From Echinicola marina (GTDB taxonomy: Bacteria; Bacteroidota; Bacteroidia; Cytophagales; Cyclobacteriaceae), in contig NZ_CP080025.1 in the NCBI RefSeq assembly GCF_020463795.1, positions 4,957,501 to 5,021,500 on the forward strand: a stretch of 64,000 nt of DNA. The letters run 5' to 3'. Position 1 is the first letter of the stretch. Each line of letters opens with the position of its first letter. This document shows, in pieces, positions 36,244 through 45,330 of the stretch. Both the position numbers and the translations under genes were made by a program. The notes beneath the pieces are model-generated. The model had not been told where the DNA came from, made no database searches, and worked only from the letters and a program-made list of their open reading frames with translations.

Positions 36244-36742
36244 ATATACAAGTTTAAAAATTGACTGTCACAAAATATGTTGTCATCCAAAGGGATAATC
36301 AAAACACGATGATGCTTTGCATCAAAACTAAACTACCAATCACCTTTATTTACCTTAATAAATATCCTTTCATACACGATTTTAATGCTTTCACCATCAT
36401 TTCCAAATCATTCAAACACAAACGTAATCTATTGATTATCAATTAATTAAATACCGTATATAAAGGTATAATATAAGACTCAAGAAAGCAAACAAAATAC
36501 ATTATAATTATTTCAAAATTCATTTTAATTGGTTTAAAATGAATTTTGAAACTTAAGTGCACAGATAATAGCAAATTTCCAAAATAAAGAACAACGCTGC
36601 ATAGTTTGGTGATATGCAGATTTATATTGTAAAAAAAACACCTTAAAAGTGAAAATTAAACTAGCTTTTGTATTGGGTTGAGAAAAAAATAATTAATTTT
36701 ACATATAGTTTTATATATTTCAAACAATGTATTTTGCATAAC
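36244..36742. other. Divergent intergenic region between wcaJ-like gene and response regulator
   Basis: 499 bp serving as the promoter region of both flanking genes. It contains the 18-bp perfect inverted repeat at 36511-36551 (separate entry). TATATTTC at 36714-36721, 22 bp before the regulator ATG, is one mismatch from the Bacteroidota -7 box. Otherwise AT-rich without gene-like content. Confidence 0.5.
36511..36551. repeat. Perfect 18-bp inverted repeat with 5-nt spacer
   Basis: The left arm (36511-36528, starting TTTCAAAATTCATTTT) and the right arm (36534-36551) are exact reverse complements separated by TTGGT. It lies upstream of both divergent genes, far from any gene end, so it is not an ordinary terminator. 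It may be an operator, a cruciform, or a small mobile/repeat element. Confidence 0.75.
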
Positions 36743-37099
36743 ATGATAAAAATCGTTTTAATCGATGATGATCCAATCAGTACCTTTGTGACAGAAAGCT
36801 TAATTGCAAGATACATCAAAAAACCTTGCAAGATTTTTAAGTTTGAAAGAGCCAAAGAAGCCCTGCAAAAAATTTATATGATCAATCCAAACTATTTATT
36901 TCTTGACTTAAATATGCCAGAAATGAACGGTTGGGATTTTTTGGAGAGCTTCTCATCAGATAAAAGCAATGCTGAAATTTACATTCTCTCCAGTTCTGTA
37001 GACAAAAGAGACATCAATAAAGCCTATACCTATGCTCATGTAAAAAAATACCTTAGCAAACCTCTCATATCAAAATACATCCATACCATCTTTGAATAA
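36743..37099 (+). CDS. Single-domain response regulator (CheY-like receiver)
   Basis: 118 aa from the ATG at 36743; an upstream in-frame extension to 36668 has no family support and starts with TTG. The receiver fold shows acidic pocket Asp8/Asp9, phosphoacceptor Asp55 in FLDLNMPEMNGWDF, Ser83-85 at the switch position and Lys106 in YLSKPL. There is no output domain, so it must act by protein contact or phosphotransfer. No kinase is adjacent. Receivers of this small type are frequent in Bacteroidota. A link to EPS control is only positional. Confidence 0.9.
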   Translation: MIKIVLIDDDPISTFVTESLIARYIKKPCKIFKFERAKEALQKIYMINPNYLFLDLNMPEMNGWDFLESFSSDKSNAEIYILSSSVDKRDINKAYTYAHVKKYLSKPLISKYIHTIFE

Positions 37100-37260
37100 C
37101 ATTAAAAACGAAACACTATACAACTATAAATCAACAACTTACCTCCCTTCACTTTTCTTCCCAATATTTTTTTTACTATCAATTAACTCACCCTTGAATT
37201 AATTTAATTTTTATTGTAAATAGCATTAAAAATCCTGCCTTTCACCTAATATAACTGACC

Positions 37261-37461
37261 ATGGCAAGAGAAACAGAACGCTATTATGATGAATTTGACG
37301 ACTTCGAGGAAGACGACAATTTCACTTCAAAATTTGAAGAAGATAACTTCGATTTTGATGACGATGATGATTTGATCGATGAAGACTTAATGAAGTTCAA
37401 TGAGGACGACATAGAAGACGACTTTGCCGATTATGGTGATTTCGATGACGAAATCGACTGA
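37261..37461 (+). CDS. Small highly acidic protein
   Basis: 66 aa, about half Asp or Glu, with Phe/Tyr spaced through it (e.g. YYDEFDDFEEDDNF) and almost no basic residues. No domain recognised; probably disordered. It has its own ATG, a 160 bp upstream gap and a strong terminator (37475-37512), supporting a real expressed gene. Such proteins can act as DNA mimics, histone-like chaperones or binding partners; none is supported specifically. Confidence 0.65.
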   Translation: MARETERYYDEFDDFEEDDNFTSKFEEDNFDFDDDDDLIDEDLMKFNEDDIEDDFADYGDFDDEID

Positions 37462-37474
37462 TTATTCTTAATAG

Positions 37475-37512
37475 CGAGCTTACCTAACATACGGTTAAGC
37501 TCGTTTTTTTTT
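37475..37512 (+). terminator. Rho-independent terminator after acidic protein gene
   Basis: CGAGCTTA (37475-37482) pairs with TAAGCTCG (37496-37503), followed by a run of nine T. It starts 13 bp after the stop of the acidic protein gene. Confidence 0.85.
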
Positions 37513-37586
37513 ATTTAATCTTTGTCCGGTAATTCCGAGGTGTTAAATTGCAACAAATTTAGACTTATCAACTAAACATCATCATC

Positions 37587-37727
37587 ATGTTGCTAGAAAT
37601 ATTCAACTCTCCACTTGGTTCAGGAGCCCAAATCTTTTTGTTGATCGTATGTATCCTGATCGGTTTAGGAGCAGGAATTTCTTCCATTGACGTCAGAAAA
37701 GAGTTTTCTAAAGGAAAGAAACATTAA
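37587..37727 (+). CDS. Small single-helix membrane protein
   Basis: 46 aa beginning at ATG 37587 and ending at TAA 37727. A central hydrophobic segment (about residues 16-32, IFLLIVCILIGLGAG) is followed by a basic tail (EFSKGKKH), giving a one-helix protein with a cytoplasmic positive end. It lies 75 bp after a terminator and 18 bp before another, so it may be its own short transcription unit. Function unknown; small membrane proteins often bind larger transporters or kinases. Confidence 0.6.
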   Translation: MLLEIFNSPLGSGAQIFLLIVCILIGLGAGISSIDVRKEFSKGKKH

Positions 37728-37745
37728 TCGACAAACACTGCTTAT

Positions 37746-37785
37746 AAAAAGAAAGGCAACCATTGATGGCTGCCTTTCTTTTTTT
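37746..37785. terminator. Bidirectional terminator
   Basis: AAAAAGAAAGGCA (37746-37758) and TGCCTTTCTTTTT (37771-37783) form a 13-bp stem with a 12-nt loop. T or A tracts lie on both sides, so it can serve the small membrane protein gene and the convergent peptide transporter gene. Confidence 0.88.
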
Positions 37786-39364
37786 ACCTCACATTGCCCA
37801 TTAACTTCCTTATTGGTCCGGTAAGAATGATGAGTAACACTCCCGCTCCCACCACGGTCATCACGATCATAAAATATTGATCCGGCATCTGCAACAGCGC
37901 CTCTTCAGTTTCACCACTCGCTTCCCCAGCAATCAAGCCTGCAATCAAATTTCCCAAAGCTACTGACAGGAACCACATCCCCATCATCTGCCCTTGGAAT
38001 TTCTTAGGAGCCAACTTAGTGGTCAAACTCAAACCTACTGGGCTTAAACTTAATTCACCAAACGTATGGAAAAGATAAGTAAACAATAACCAAGATGGGC
38101 CAGCTAAATCTCCCGAAGCCGCGATTTTGGCAGCGAAAACCATCACTAAAAAACCTACCCCCAGCAATATCAAACCAAAGGCAAATTTCAAGGGAGAACT
38201 AGGCTCCAAATGCATCTTGCCCAATTTCACCCAAAGGGCAGCAAAAATTGGCGCGAAAATGATGATAAACATTGAATTAGCGGACTGGAAATACCCTGTG
38301 GGAATTTCCCAACCCAATACAGTACGATCCGTAAACCGCTCTGCAAATAGATTCAAGGTAGATCCCGCTTGTTCAAAACCAGACCAGAACAAAGCTGAAA
38401 ACAATAATAATATGGCAATTACGCCTACCTTTTTCTTTTCATCCACATTCAAACCTCCAAGGATGAGCACATAGGCAAAAAACAAAACCGTCACAATCGC
38501 GATGACAGTGTAAGAAGCTTCAGCTATTGCAGAAGCATTTATAGGAATAAATCCCTGAAACATCAATAATACAATAAGTCCTATTACCAACACCCCTAAA
38601 AGCGCTCCTCTTCCCAAACGCTTACGCTTCACCTCTTCCTGAGTAGTCTGAGGAGCAGCAAGCTCTCCTTTACCTTCCAAATTTGAAGAAGTGAGCCTAT
38701 ATTGAATCAACCCTAAAACCATTCCAAATCCGGCAATTCCGAATCCCAAATGCCAATCTATCTCTGCGAAGGTACTACATATAATAGGAGCTATAAATCC
38801 ACCTATATTAATCCCCATATAAAAAATGGAAAATCCAGCATCCCGCTTGGAACTTCCCTCATGATACAGTTGACCAACTATAGAGCTAATATTTGGCTTA
38901 AGTAATCCTGTCCCTACAACTATCAATATAAGTCCAAGAAAAAAAGTGGTGGTATCCAATGAACTCAAAGCGGTAGCTGGACCATGACTACCCTCCATCA
39001 AAGACAGTATCCCAGGAATCCCCATAGTGAAATGCCCTAAAGCAATGATGATACCTCCATACCAAACTGATTTTTTCAATCCAAAAAGCCTATCGGCCAG
39101 CCAACCACCAGGCAAAGCTAGAAGATAAACCCCCATAGTATAAAGGCCATAAATTGCTCCTGAGGTCTTATCATCAAACCCCAGTCCACCATCGATTACC
39201 GCTGTGGTCATGAACAATATCAATAGCGCTCTCATGCCATAATAGCTAAAACGCTCCCACATTTCGGTAAAAAATAGGGTCATTAGGCCCTTTGGATGGC
39301 CAAACATGGAAGGCCCATCAAAACCTCTATCCATTTCTGGATCATTATTCACTTCTTTTATCAT
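37784..39364 (-). CDS. Proton-dependent oligopeptide transporter (POT/PTR family, DtpT-like)
   Basis: 526 aa major-facilitator protein with about 14 membrane helices. The N-terminal FTEMWERFSYYGMRALLILFM is the PTR2 signature with the proton-coupling ExxER-like region, and FSIFYMGINIGGFIAPIIC is the second PTR motif. It imports di- and tripeptides with protons. Substrate range cannot be told from sequence. It converges with the small-protein genes at a shared terminator. Confidence 0.93.
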   Translation of the reverse strand: MIKEVNNDPEMDRGFDGPSMFGHPKGLMTLFFTEMWERFSYYGMRALLILFMTTAVIDGGLGFDDKTSGAIYGLYTMGVYLLALPGGWLADRLFGLKKSVWYGGIIIALGHFTMGIPGILSLMEGSHGPATALSSLDTTTFFLGLILIVVGTGLLKPNISSIVGQLYHEGSSKRDAGFSIFYMGINIGGFIAPIICSTFAEIDWHLGFGIAGFGMVLGLIQYRLTSSNLEGKGELAAPQTTQEEVKRKRLGRGALLGVLVIGLIVLLMFQGFIPINASAIAEASYTVIAIVTVLFFAYVLILGGLNVDEKKKVGVIAILLLFSALFWSGFEQAGSTLNLFAERFTDRTVLGWEIPTGYFQSANSMFIIIFAPIFAALWVKLGKMHLEPSSPLKFAFGLILLGVGFLVMVFAAKIAASGDLAGPSWLLFTYLFHTFGELSLSPVGLSLTTKLAPKKFQGQMMGMWFLSVALGNLIAGLIAGEASGETEEALLQMPDQYFMIVMTVVGAGVLLIILTGPIRKLMGNVR

Positions 39365-39672
39365 TTGGGATTAATTTTCTGAAAATATTTTTAGATAATG
39401 CAATGATAAGAGATTTTTTCTTTTTGTATAAGAAATCAAAGACGAATTGTACTGGGTATTAATCGATTTAGGACGATAAAAAAGATTTTTTTTTCATTAT
39501 TTATTCTCTCCGAAACAGCACAATCAGATTGGAACACAAGCCCCAAAAACCCCTACGAAATCGTTTGAAATCAAAGATTTTTCAAACTAATACTAGATAC
39601 TTTACTACTTATTTAGCCTATATTTGTAGTAACACAAAACACCATGTGTAACCCAAATATCTTTAAAGAATT
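39365..39672. other. Divergent promoter region of the peptide transporter and pckA
   Basis: 308 bp, AT-rich with a poly-T stretch near 39486-39494. The -7 box for pckA is annotated separately. A transporter promoter is expected in the left half but I could not fix it. Otherwise nothing is seen. Confidence 0.45.
39619..39626 (+). promoter_or_regulatory. Promoter -7 box for pckA
   Basis: TATATTTG matches the Bacteroidota -7 consensus TAnnTTTG, 46 bp upstream of the pckA ATG. No TTTG is present at the usual -33 distance, so only half of the promoter is convincing. Confidence 0.6.
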
Positions 39673-41271
39673 ATGATTAGCCCAACAAACACCTTTTCAG
39701 ACCCATTGATGGAAGTTCAATGGATGAACAAACGACATTTTTATTTCAACTTAAGTCCTGCTGAACTTATTGAACATGCCCTTTCAAACAATGAAGGATT
39801 ACTTACAGATGTAGGTGGTCTCATGGCCGACACGGGAAAATACACCGGTCGGTCTCCCAAGGACAGGTTTATAGTAGAAGATGAACTTACCAAGAATACC
39901 ATTTGGTGGGGAGACATCAACATTCCTATCAGTGAGGAGCATTTTGACCAACTCTACGACAAAATGCTGGAGCATATGCAAAAAAGAAAAATCTATGCTC
40001 GAGACGTTTATGCTGGTGCAGACAGCCGCTACAAGTTAAACATAAGGGTTTATAACACACTAGCTTGGCACAACCTGTTTTGCCATAATATGTTTCTCAG
40101 GCCCAGCAAAGAAGAACTAATGGATTTTGATCCCAACTTTACCATACTTTGTGCCCCTGAATTTGAGGCTAATCCTGAAACAGACGGTACCAGAGGTAAA
40201 AACTTTGCCATTCTGAACCTAAGTAAAAGGGTTATATTAATTGGAGGAACAGCCTATGCAGGAGAAATCAAGAAGGGAATCTTTTCTGTGCTAAACTTTA
40301 TACTTCCCCATCAAGAAAAAGTCCTGTCAATGCATTGTTCTGCCAACATGGGCAAAAATGGAGACACCGCCATCTTCTTTGGGCTTTCTGGCACTGGAAA
40401 AACCACCCTTTCTGCTGACCCTGACAGAAAACTCATCGGTGATGATGAACACGGCTGGACCAATAATGGTGTATTCAACTTTGAAGGAGGGTGCTATGCA
40501 AAAGTCATTGACCTCACTAGAGAAAAAGAACCTGAAATATGGGATGCTATAAAATTTGGCTCCATCATAGAAAATACCAGATGCTATCCTGGAACACGAA
40601 CGGTAGATTATACAAATCGTGAAGTGACCGAAAACACCAGAACGGCCTATCCATTAAACCATATAAAAAATGCTGTAGAACCTCCTTTGGGAACAATACC
40701 AAAAAACATTTTCTTCCTAACTGCAGATGCTTTTGGAGTAATCCCTCCTATCTCAAAACTTAGTCCAGGACAGGCCATGTATCACTTTATTTCTGGTTAT
40801 ACGGCAAAAGTCGCAGGCACAGAAATGGGGGTATCAGAGCCGCAAGCTACTTTCTCTGCCTGCTTTGGAGCAGCTTTTTTACCTTTACACCCTACACGAT
40901 ACGCTGACCTTCTGGGCAAAAAAATGAAAGATCAGGAAGTTAATGTTTGGTTGGTCAATACCGGATGGACTGGTGGAGCATTTGGAGTAGGTAAAAGGAT
41001 GAAACTAAAATATACCCGGTCGATGATTACCTCCGCATTGGAAGGAACATTGGATAATGTGGATTTTAAAAATCATAGCATTTTCGGAATTTCCATACCA
41101 CAAAGCTGTCCAAATGTTCCGAGTGAAATCTTAAATCCTAGAGATACTTGGGAAGACCAACAGGCCTATGATCAAAAAGCAAGAGAACTGGCGAAGGCAT
41201 TTCAAAACAACTTTGAACAGTATCTGGATTATGCTTCTGATGAAATAGTGTCGGGAGCCCCGATCGTCTAA
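39673..41271 (+). CDS. pckA: Phosphoenolpyruvate carboxykinase (ATP)
   Basis: 532 aa. It converts oxaloacetate and ATP to phosphoenolpyruvate, the entry step of gluconeogenesis. The kinase-1a P-loop GLSGTGKTT lies at 237-245, followed by DPDRKLIGDDEHGW (metal-binding Asp), and the N-terminal TGRSPKDRF is the oxaloacetate-binding segment. The length is normal for bacterial ATP-type PckA. It also links metabolically to PEP used by the pyruvyltransferase, but that is not regulatory evidence. A bidirectional terminator follows. Confidence 0.98.
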   Translation: MISPTNTFSDPLMEVQWMNKRHFYFNLSPAELIEHALSNNEGLLTDVGGLMADTGKYTGRSPKDRFIVEDELTKNTIWWGDINIPISEEHFDQLYDKMLEHMQKRKIYARDVYAGADSRYKLNIRVYNTLAWHNLFCHNMFLRPSKEELMDFDPNFTILCAPEFEANPETDGTRGKNFAILNLSKRVILIGGTAYAGEIKKGIFSVLNFILPHQEKVLSMHCSANMGKNGDTAIFFGLSGTGKTTLSADPDRKLIGDDEHGWTNNGVFNFEGGCYAKVIDLTREKEPEIWDAIKFGSIIENTRCYPGTRTVDYTNREVTENTRTAYPLNHIKNAVEPPLGTIPKNIFFLTADAFGVIPPISKLSPGQAMYHFISGYTAKVAGTEMGVSEPQATFSACFGAAFLPLHPTRYADLLGKKMKDQEVNVWLVNTGWTGGAFGVGKRMKLKYTRSMITSALEGTLDNVDFKNHSIFGISIPQSCPNVPSEILNPRDTWEDQQAYDQKARELAKAFQNNFEQYLDYASDEIVSGAPIV

Positions 41272-41279
41272 ACAAAAAA

Positions 41280-41311
41280 ACAGGCCGGATTTTGTTCTCC
41301 GGCCTGTTTTA
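41280..41311. terminator. Bidirectional terminator between pckA and coiled-coil protein gene
   Basis: ACAGGCCGGA (41280-41289) pairs with TCCGGCCTGT (41298-41307), followed by T-rich DNA on the plus side and an A run before it. It closes both convergent genes. Confidence 0.9.
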
Positions 41312-41312
41312 T

Positions 41313-41582
41313 TTATTCTTCAGGCTTATCCAAGCCATTTTCTCGTTCAAACTTATTCCTTCTAATTTCAAACCTTTCCAGCTCCTCATTTAACATATCC
41401 AAAGAATCATTATACCTCGAATATAAGTCTCCCATATTTTTTTCCATGTTTGAAAAGTTAAACTCCATGGCATCTAGCTGCAGCTGTGATGATTTTTCAA
41501 TCAAAGCAACCTGACTGTTTTTCAAATCTTCTAACAACCTCAGCGCCCTGTCCATTTTTTTCAATTTTTCTCGATTATCCAT
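41313..41582 (-). CDS. Small coiled-coil protein
   Basis: 89 aa, rich in Leu, Glu, Lys and Asn, with heptad-like spacing over most of the length (e.g. LRLLEDLKNSQVAL and LDMLNEELERFEIRR). No membrane segment, signal or catalytic motif. The gene is complete and has a terminator at its 3' end. Function unknown; it probably oligomerises. Confidence 0.6.
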   Translation of the reverse strand: MDNREKLKKMDRALRLLEDLKNSQVALIEKSSQLQLDAMEFNFSNMEKNMGDLYSRYNDSLDMLNEELERFEIRRNKFERENGLDKPEE

Positions 41583-41709
41583 GATTCAAATAGTTTGATT
41601 ACTTATAATTTACTCAAATTGCAAGCCAAAATAAAGTATTTTGTACTTTTCCACTATAAAATTTAATCATAAAAATATTTATCAAGCTTCCTAAAAAGCG
41701 AGGTTTTAG

Positions 41710-41717
41710 TATATTTG
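41710..41717 (+). promoter_or_regulatory. Promoter -7 box for cyclophilin gene
   Basis: TATATTTG fits TAnnTTTG and sits 14 bp before the ATG at 41732, implying a very short leader of about 7-8 nt. Confidence 0.6.
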
Positions 41718-41731
41718 CACAAAAAAACTGT

Positions 41732-42169
41732 ATGAAAACAGCTGAGATAATCACAGAGAAAGGTACAATGAAAGTGGAGTTCTATGAGAAAGATGCTCCC
41801 AATACTGTTGAAAATTTCGTAACACTCTCCAAGAAAGGATTTTATGATGGATTAACTTTTCACAGAGTAATCCCTAACTTTGTAATCCAAGGAGGTTGCC
41901 CCACAGGAAATGGAACTGGAGGACCTGGTTACCAAATCGACTGTGAACTTGATGGTGATAATCAGTACCATGACAGAGGCGTATTATCTATGGCACATGC
42001 AGGTAGAAACACTGGTGGTTCTCAATTTTTCATTTGCCATAGTAGAGCGAATACTTCACACCTTGACAGAAACCACACTTGTTTTGGAAAGGTAATAGAA
42101 GGCCTTGATGTAATTGACCAAATCAAAGCCGGTGATAAAATTGAAAAAATTGTAATTTCAGAAGATTAA
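41732..42169 (+). CDS. Cyclophilin-type peptidyl-prolyl cis-trans isomerase
   Basis: 145 aa cytoplasmic cyclophilin (no signal peptide). [15 protein letters not shown] contains the catalytic arginine, and [25 protein letters not shown] is reduced to the family's later active-site region with QFF and the HLD turn. It catalyses proline isomerisation during folding. Terminator follows at 42185-42223. Confidence 0.95.
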   Translation: MKTAEIITEKGTMKVEFYEKDAPNTVENFVTLSKKGFYDGLTFHRVIPNFVIQGGCPTGNGTGGPGYQIDCELDGDNQYHDRGVLSMAHAGRNTGGSQFFICHSRANTSHLDRNHTCFGKVIEGLDVIDQIKAGDKIEKIVISED

Positions 42170-42184
42170 TACTTCTCAAATTTC

Positions 42185-42223
42185 AAAAAAGGTTAGCCTT
42201 ACTATGTGAAGCTAACCTTTTTT
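42185..42223. terminator. Bidirectional terminator after cyclophilin gene
   Basis: AAAAAAGGTTAGC (42185-42197) and GCTAACCTTTTTT (42211-42223) are perfect 13-bp arms with a 13-nt loop. It lies 16 bp after the cyclophilin stop and about 94 bp beyond the end of the convergent nucleoside transporter gene, so it may serve both. Confidence 0.9.
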
Positions 42224-42316
42224 GATACTTGGCAATGCTATTCTAAACTGATCATCAAACTATATTTTCACGCTGATGTCCCTGTTTCTTTTAAATATTA
42301 GGCATTTTTTATTCAA

Positions 42317-43603
42317 TTAGCCAAAAAGCATTCCTGCAATCGTCGCTGTCATCATGCATGCCAATGTAGCCCCAAGCAATGCCCTCATTCCCAATAGGGA
42401 CAATGCTCCCTGCTGATTAGGTGCAATACTTCCAATACCTCCTACTTGAATGGCTATAGAGCTAAAATTAGAAAAACCACAAAGTGCATAGGTAGCGATA
42501 ACGATCGATTTGTTACTTAAGGAGCCTGACTCCTTCATTTCCGCCAATCCAGAATATGCCACAAATTCATTAATGACGGTTTTTTGTCCCAGTAAAGACC
42601 CCACTTGTAAGGTATCCTGCCATTCCACGCCCATTAGCCATGCAAACACCCTAAAACCCTGCCCCAATATATACTCCAAAGAAAACCCTTGGAACTGTCC
42701 TGAAGTAGAGCTCGCTATATATGCATTGATCCCTGTCCAATCCCCTATCACTCCTTCCAATAAATAATTAATAGCTGCAATCACTGCTATAAATGCCAAT
42801 AACATCCCGCCCACATTTAGCGCCAATTTCAATCCATCAGCAGCTCCGATAGACATGGCATCTATTAAATTCACCCCCATTTCCTCATCACTTACTTCAA
42901 GCTTATCATTAAGTCCTTCCTTATTAGTTTCTGGAATGATGATTTTTGACATCACTATCGCTGCCGGTGCGTTCATGATACTGGCACCTAAGAGATAGGA
43001 AGCAAAGCGGCTTTGTTCCTCTAAGCTATCACCGCCCAAAAAAGCCACATAAGCAGCCAATACCCCTCCAGCTATGGTGGCCATCCCTCCGGTCATCAAA
43101 CACATTAATTCAGACTTGGTCATCGAAGGTATGAATGGTCTCACCAATAAAGGTGCTTCTGTTTGACCTAAGAAAATATTTCCTGCAGCAGACAAACTTT
43201 CTGCTCCAGAAAGCCTCATGGTTTTGGACATTACCCATGCTATCCCAAATACGATTTTTTGGAGCACACCCAGATAATATAATCCAGCCGATACGGTAGA
43301 GAAAAAAATAATCGTAGGTAAGACCTGAAAGGCAAATATGGTTCCAAAAGAATCAGTAGCTAAATCTCCAAACAAGAAAATTGCTCCCGCTTGAGCAAAA
43401 CTCAAAAGTTTAACAAATGCTCCACTGACGCCAGTAAACACCTTTTCTACAAATTCAACCTTGGTAATCAAGAACCCAAAAATGGCCTGTAATGTCACCC
43501 CAATTCCTACTAATCGCCAATCAACCGATTTCCTGTTAGCCGAAAAAAGCACAGCAACAGCCAACAAGGCCATCACTCCAATTAACCCTCTAATATATTC
43601 CAT
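42317..43603 (-). CDS. NupC-family concentrative nucleoside transporter
   Basis: 428 aa, with about 10 membrane helices. GAESLSAAGNIFLGQTEAPLLVRPF is the conserved CNT core that contacts the nucleoside, and YALCGFSNFSSIAIQVGGIG is the second core repeat. It imports nucleosides coupled to protons or sodium. It is the last gene of a minus-strand run but is separated from the upstream nuclease gene by a terminator, so it is transcribed separately. Confidence 0.94.
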   Translation of the reverse strand: MEYIRGLIGVMALLAVAVLFSANRKSVDWRLVGIGVTLQAIFGFLITKVEFVEKVFTGVSGAFVKLLSFAQAGAIFLFGDLATDSFGTIFAFQVLPTIIFFSTVSAGLYYLGVLQKIVFGIAWVMSKTMRLSGAESLSAAGNIFLGQTEAPLLVRPFIPSMTKSELMCLMTGGMATIAGGVLAAYVAFLGGDSLEEQSRFASYLLGASIMNAPAAIVMSKIIIPETNKEGLNDKLEVSDEEMGVNLIDAMSIGAADGLKLALNVGGMLLAFIAVIAAINYLLEGVIGDWTGINAYIASSTSGQFQGFSLEYILGQGFRVFAWLMGVEWQDTLQVGSLLGQKTVINEFVAYSGLAEMKESGSLSNKSIVIATYALCGFSNFSSIAIQVGGIGSIAPNQQGALSLLGMRALLGATLACMMTATIAGMLFG

Positions 43604-43691
43604 AAAAATTCATTTGAAAACCCTTCAAATTACGCTTGCTCATTTAAATAAGAATCCTAAAGTTAGATTATTTAAGGATATAGAAAATAAA

Positions 43692-43719
43692 AAAACCTGA
43701 GAAAAATTCCTCAGGTTTT
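43692..43719 (-). terminator. Terminator of the etfB-etfA-nuclease operon
   Basis: AAAACCTGAG (43692-43701) pairs with CTCAGGTTTT (43710-43719). On the minus strand it is followed by a T-rich run, so it ends the upstream operon just past the stop at 43726. Confidence 0.85.
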
Positions 43720-43725
43720 AGATGG

Positions 43726-44331
43726 TCAGTTTCTACGATTTATTTCATCCCTTATCCTGGCCGCCCGTTCATAGTCCTCACTATTGATGGCTTTCTCCAG
43801 CATTTGGTTCAACTTTTCTAAGCTAAAATCCTTCAATGCTTCATGTTTTTGGGCTTTGGTCGGACTGGTTTTAGGACTGCTGGAAGCACTTTCTTTTTCA
43901 CTTTTTGCCTCCTCTTCTTCATTAAATTCAATAGCTGCCTCAGACATCACTTTCTTCTCACAAAAAATAGGGGCATCAAACCTCACTGCTATCGCAATGG
44001 CATCTGAAGGCCTTGCATCTATCTCAACGGTCTTCTCATCATCCTTACAAACTATTTTAGCATAAAATACACCTTCCCGCATGTCTGAAACCAAAATATG
44101 GTCCACCGAGAAATTAAAATTAGAAGCAAAGGACTTAAATAAGTCATGGGTCATCGGCCTATTCGGGACGATCTTCTCGATCTCAATGGCGATGGCCTGG
44201 GCCTCAAACATTCCAATAACTATCGGAAGCCTTCTGGTTCCAGTTATTTCTCCCATAACCAAGGTAAATGAACCTGATTGGGAATGATTTGAGGACAAAC
44301 CTAATATTTCTAATTCTACAGTATTCTCCAC
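43726..44331 (-). CDS. Bifunctional nuclease (DUF151) family protein with C-terminal UVR motif
   Basis: 201 aa. Residues 5-135 form the BFN/DUF151 domain with GTRRLPIVIGMFEAQAIAI and IDARPSDAIAIAVRFDAPIF. An acidic Ser-rich linker leads to a UvrB/UvrC-type motif (LEKLNQMLEKAINSEDYERA, about 169-188). The BFN domain has nuclease activity in some plant and bacterial members; the UVR tail suggests contact with protein partners. The gene begins 7 bp after etfA, so it is co-transcribed, which is a curious functional pairing. Confidence 0.88.
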   Translation of the reverse strand: MENTVELEILGLSSNHSQSGSFTLVMGEITGTRRLPIVIGMFEAQAIAIEIEKIVPNRPMTHDLFKSFASNFNFSVDHILVSDMREGVFYAKIVCKDDEKTVEIDARPSDAIAIAVRFDAPIFCEKKVMSEAAIEFNEEEEAKSEKESASSSPKTSPTKAQKHEALKDFSLEKLNQMLEKAINSEDYERAARIRDEINRRN

Positions 44332-44338
44332 TAGTTAA

Positions 44339-45304
44339 TTACTTTAATGCTTTTACAGCCTCCGTTAACTTTGGTAAAATTTCAAATGCATCTCCCACTA
44401 TACCATAGTCAGCAGCTTTGAAAAATGGCGCTTCTGGATCTTTATTGATCACCACAATATATTTAGAAGCATTAACACCTGCAAGATGTTGAATAGCTCC
44501 TGAAATTCCAACTGCAACATATAAACTTGGTGCAACTTTTACACCTGTTTGTCCTACGTGTTCATGGTGAGGCCTCCATCCACTGTCAGATACAGGCTTG
44601 GAACAACCTGTTGCCGCTCCCATTGCCTTGGCCAAGTCCTCTATCAAATTCCAGTTTTCTGGACCTTTAAGACCTCTACCACCCGAAACTATAATATCTG
44701 CTTCTGGCAATGATATCTCACCGGTTGCCTTATCTGTTGCTGTAATTTTTGCAACAAAGTCACTTTCAGGTAAATTCACCTCTAAAGCCTCCACGGAAGC
44801 TGCATCTCCATCAGTCTTGAGTCCAACAGCGTTCTTTTTAACCGCTAATATTTTCCTATCTGTAGTAATCTCCGAAAAGGCAAAAGCTTTACCTGTATAG
44901 ATACTTCTTTTTACCTTATACCCCCCATTGGTTTCTGGCAGGGCAACCACATTGGATACCAGTCCTGCATCCAATTTTACGGATAACCTCGCTGCTACTG
45001 CATCACCAAGAGAAGACTTGGCCAAAACCAAAGTTTGTGCCCCCACTTTTTCAAAAGCTTGGGCAACGGCATCCGCATGGGCTTGGATCACCCCTGCATT
45101 TAGCTTTTCATCATTTACATGCAATACCTTTGAAGCACCAGCAGTTCCAGCTTGGCCTAAAGCCGATTCTTCAATGGTTCCCAAGGCCACCGCTACTACA
45201 TCTTGACCTTCTAGGGCCGCTAGTTCCTTAGCATAGGATACAGCTTCTAATGAAGTTTTTTTGATAGCACCTTCAGCGTGCTCAATATATACTAAAATTG
45301 ACAT
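44339..45304 (-). CDS. etfA: Electron transfer flavoprotein alpha subunit
   Basis: 321 aa from the ATG at 45304 (a further 10 codons upstream lack family character). The N-terminal SILVYIEHAEGAIKKTSLEAV is typical EtfA, and the C-terminal FAD domain contains VSGGRGLKGPENW, SDSGWRPHHEHVGQTGVKV and YVAVGISGAIQHLAG. With EtfB it carries electrons from acyl-CoA dehydrogenases to the respiratory chain. The dehydrogenase and ETF:quinone oxidoreductase are not in the window. Confidence 0.97.
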   Translation of the reverse strand: MSILVYIEHAEGAIKKTSLEAVSYAKELAALEGQDVVAVALGTIEESALGQAGTAGASKVLHVNDEKLNAGVIQAHADAVAQAFEKVGAQTLVLAKSSLGDAVAARLSVKLDAGLVSNVVALPETNGGYKVKRSIYTGKAFAFSEITTDRKILAVKKNAVGLKTDGDAASVEALEVNLPESDFVAKITATDKATGEISLPEADIIVSGGRGLKGPENWNLIEDLAKAMGAATGCSKPVSDSGWRPHHEHVGQTGVKVAPSLYVAVGISGAIQHLAGVNASKYIVVINKDPEAPFFKAADYGIVGDAFEILPKLTEAVKALK

Positions 45305-45330
45305 AATATTCTTTTTTAAAATCCCGGAAA

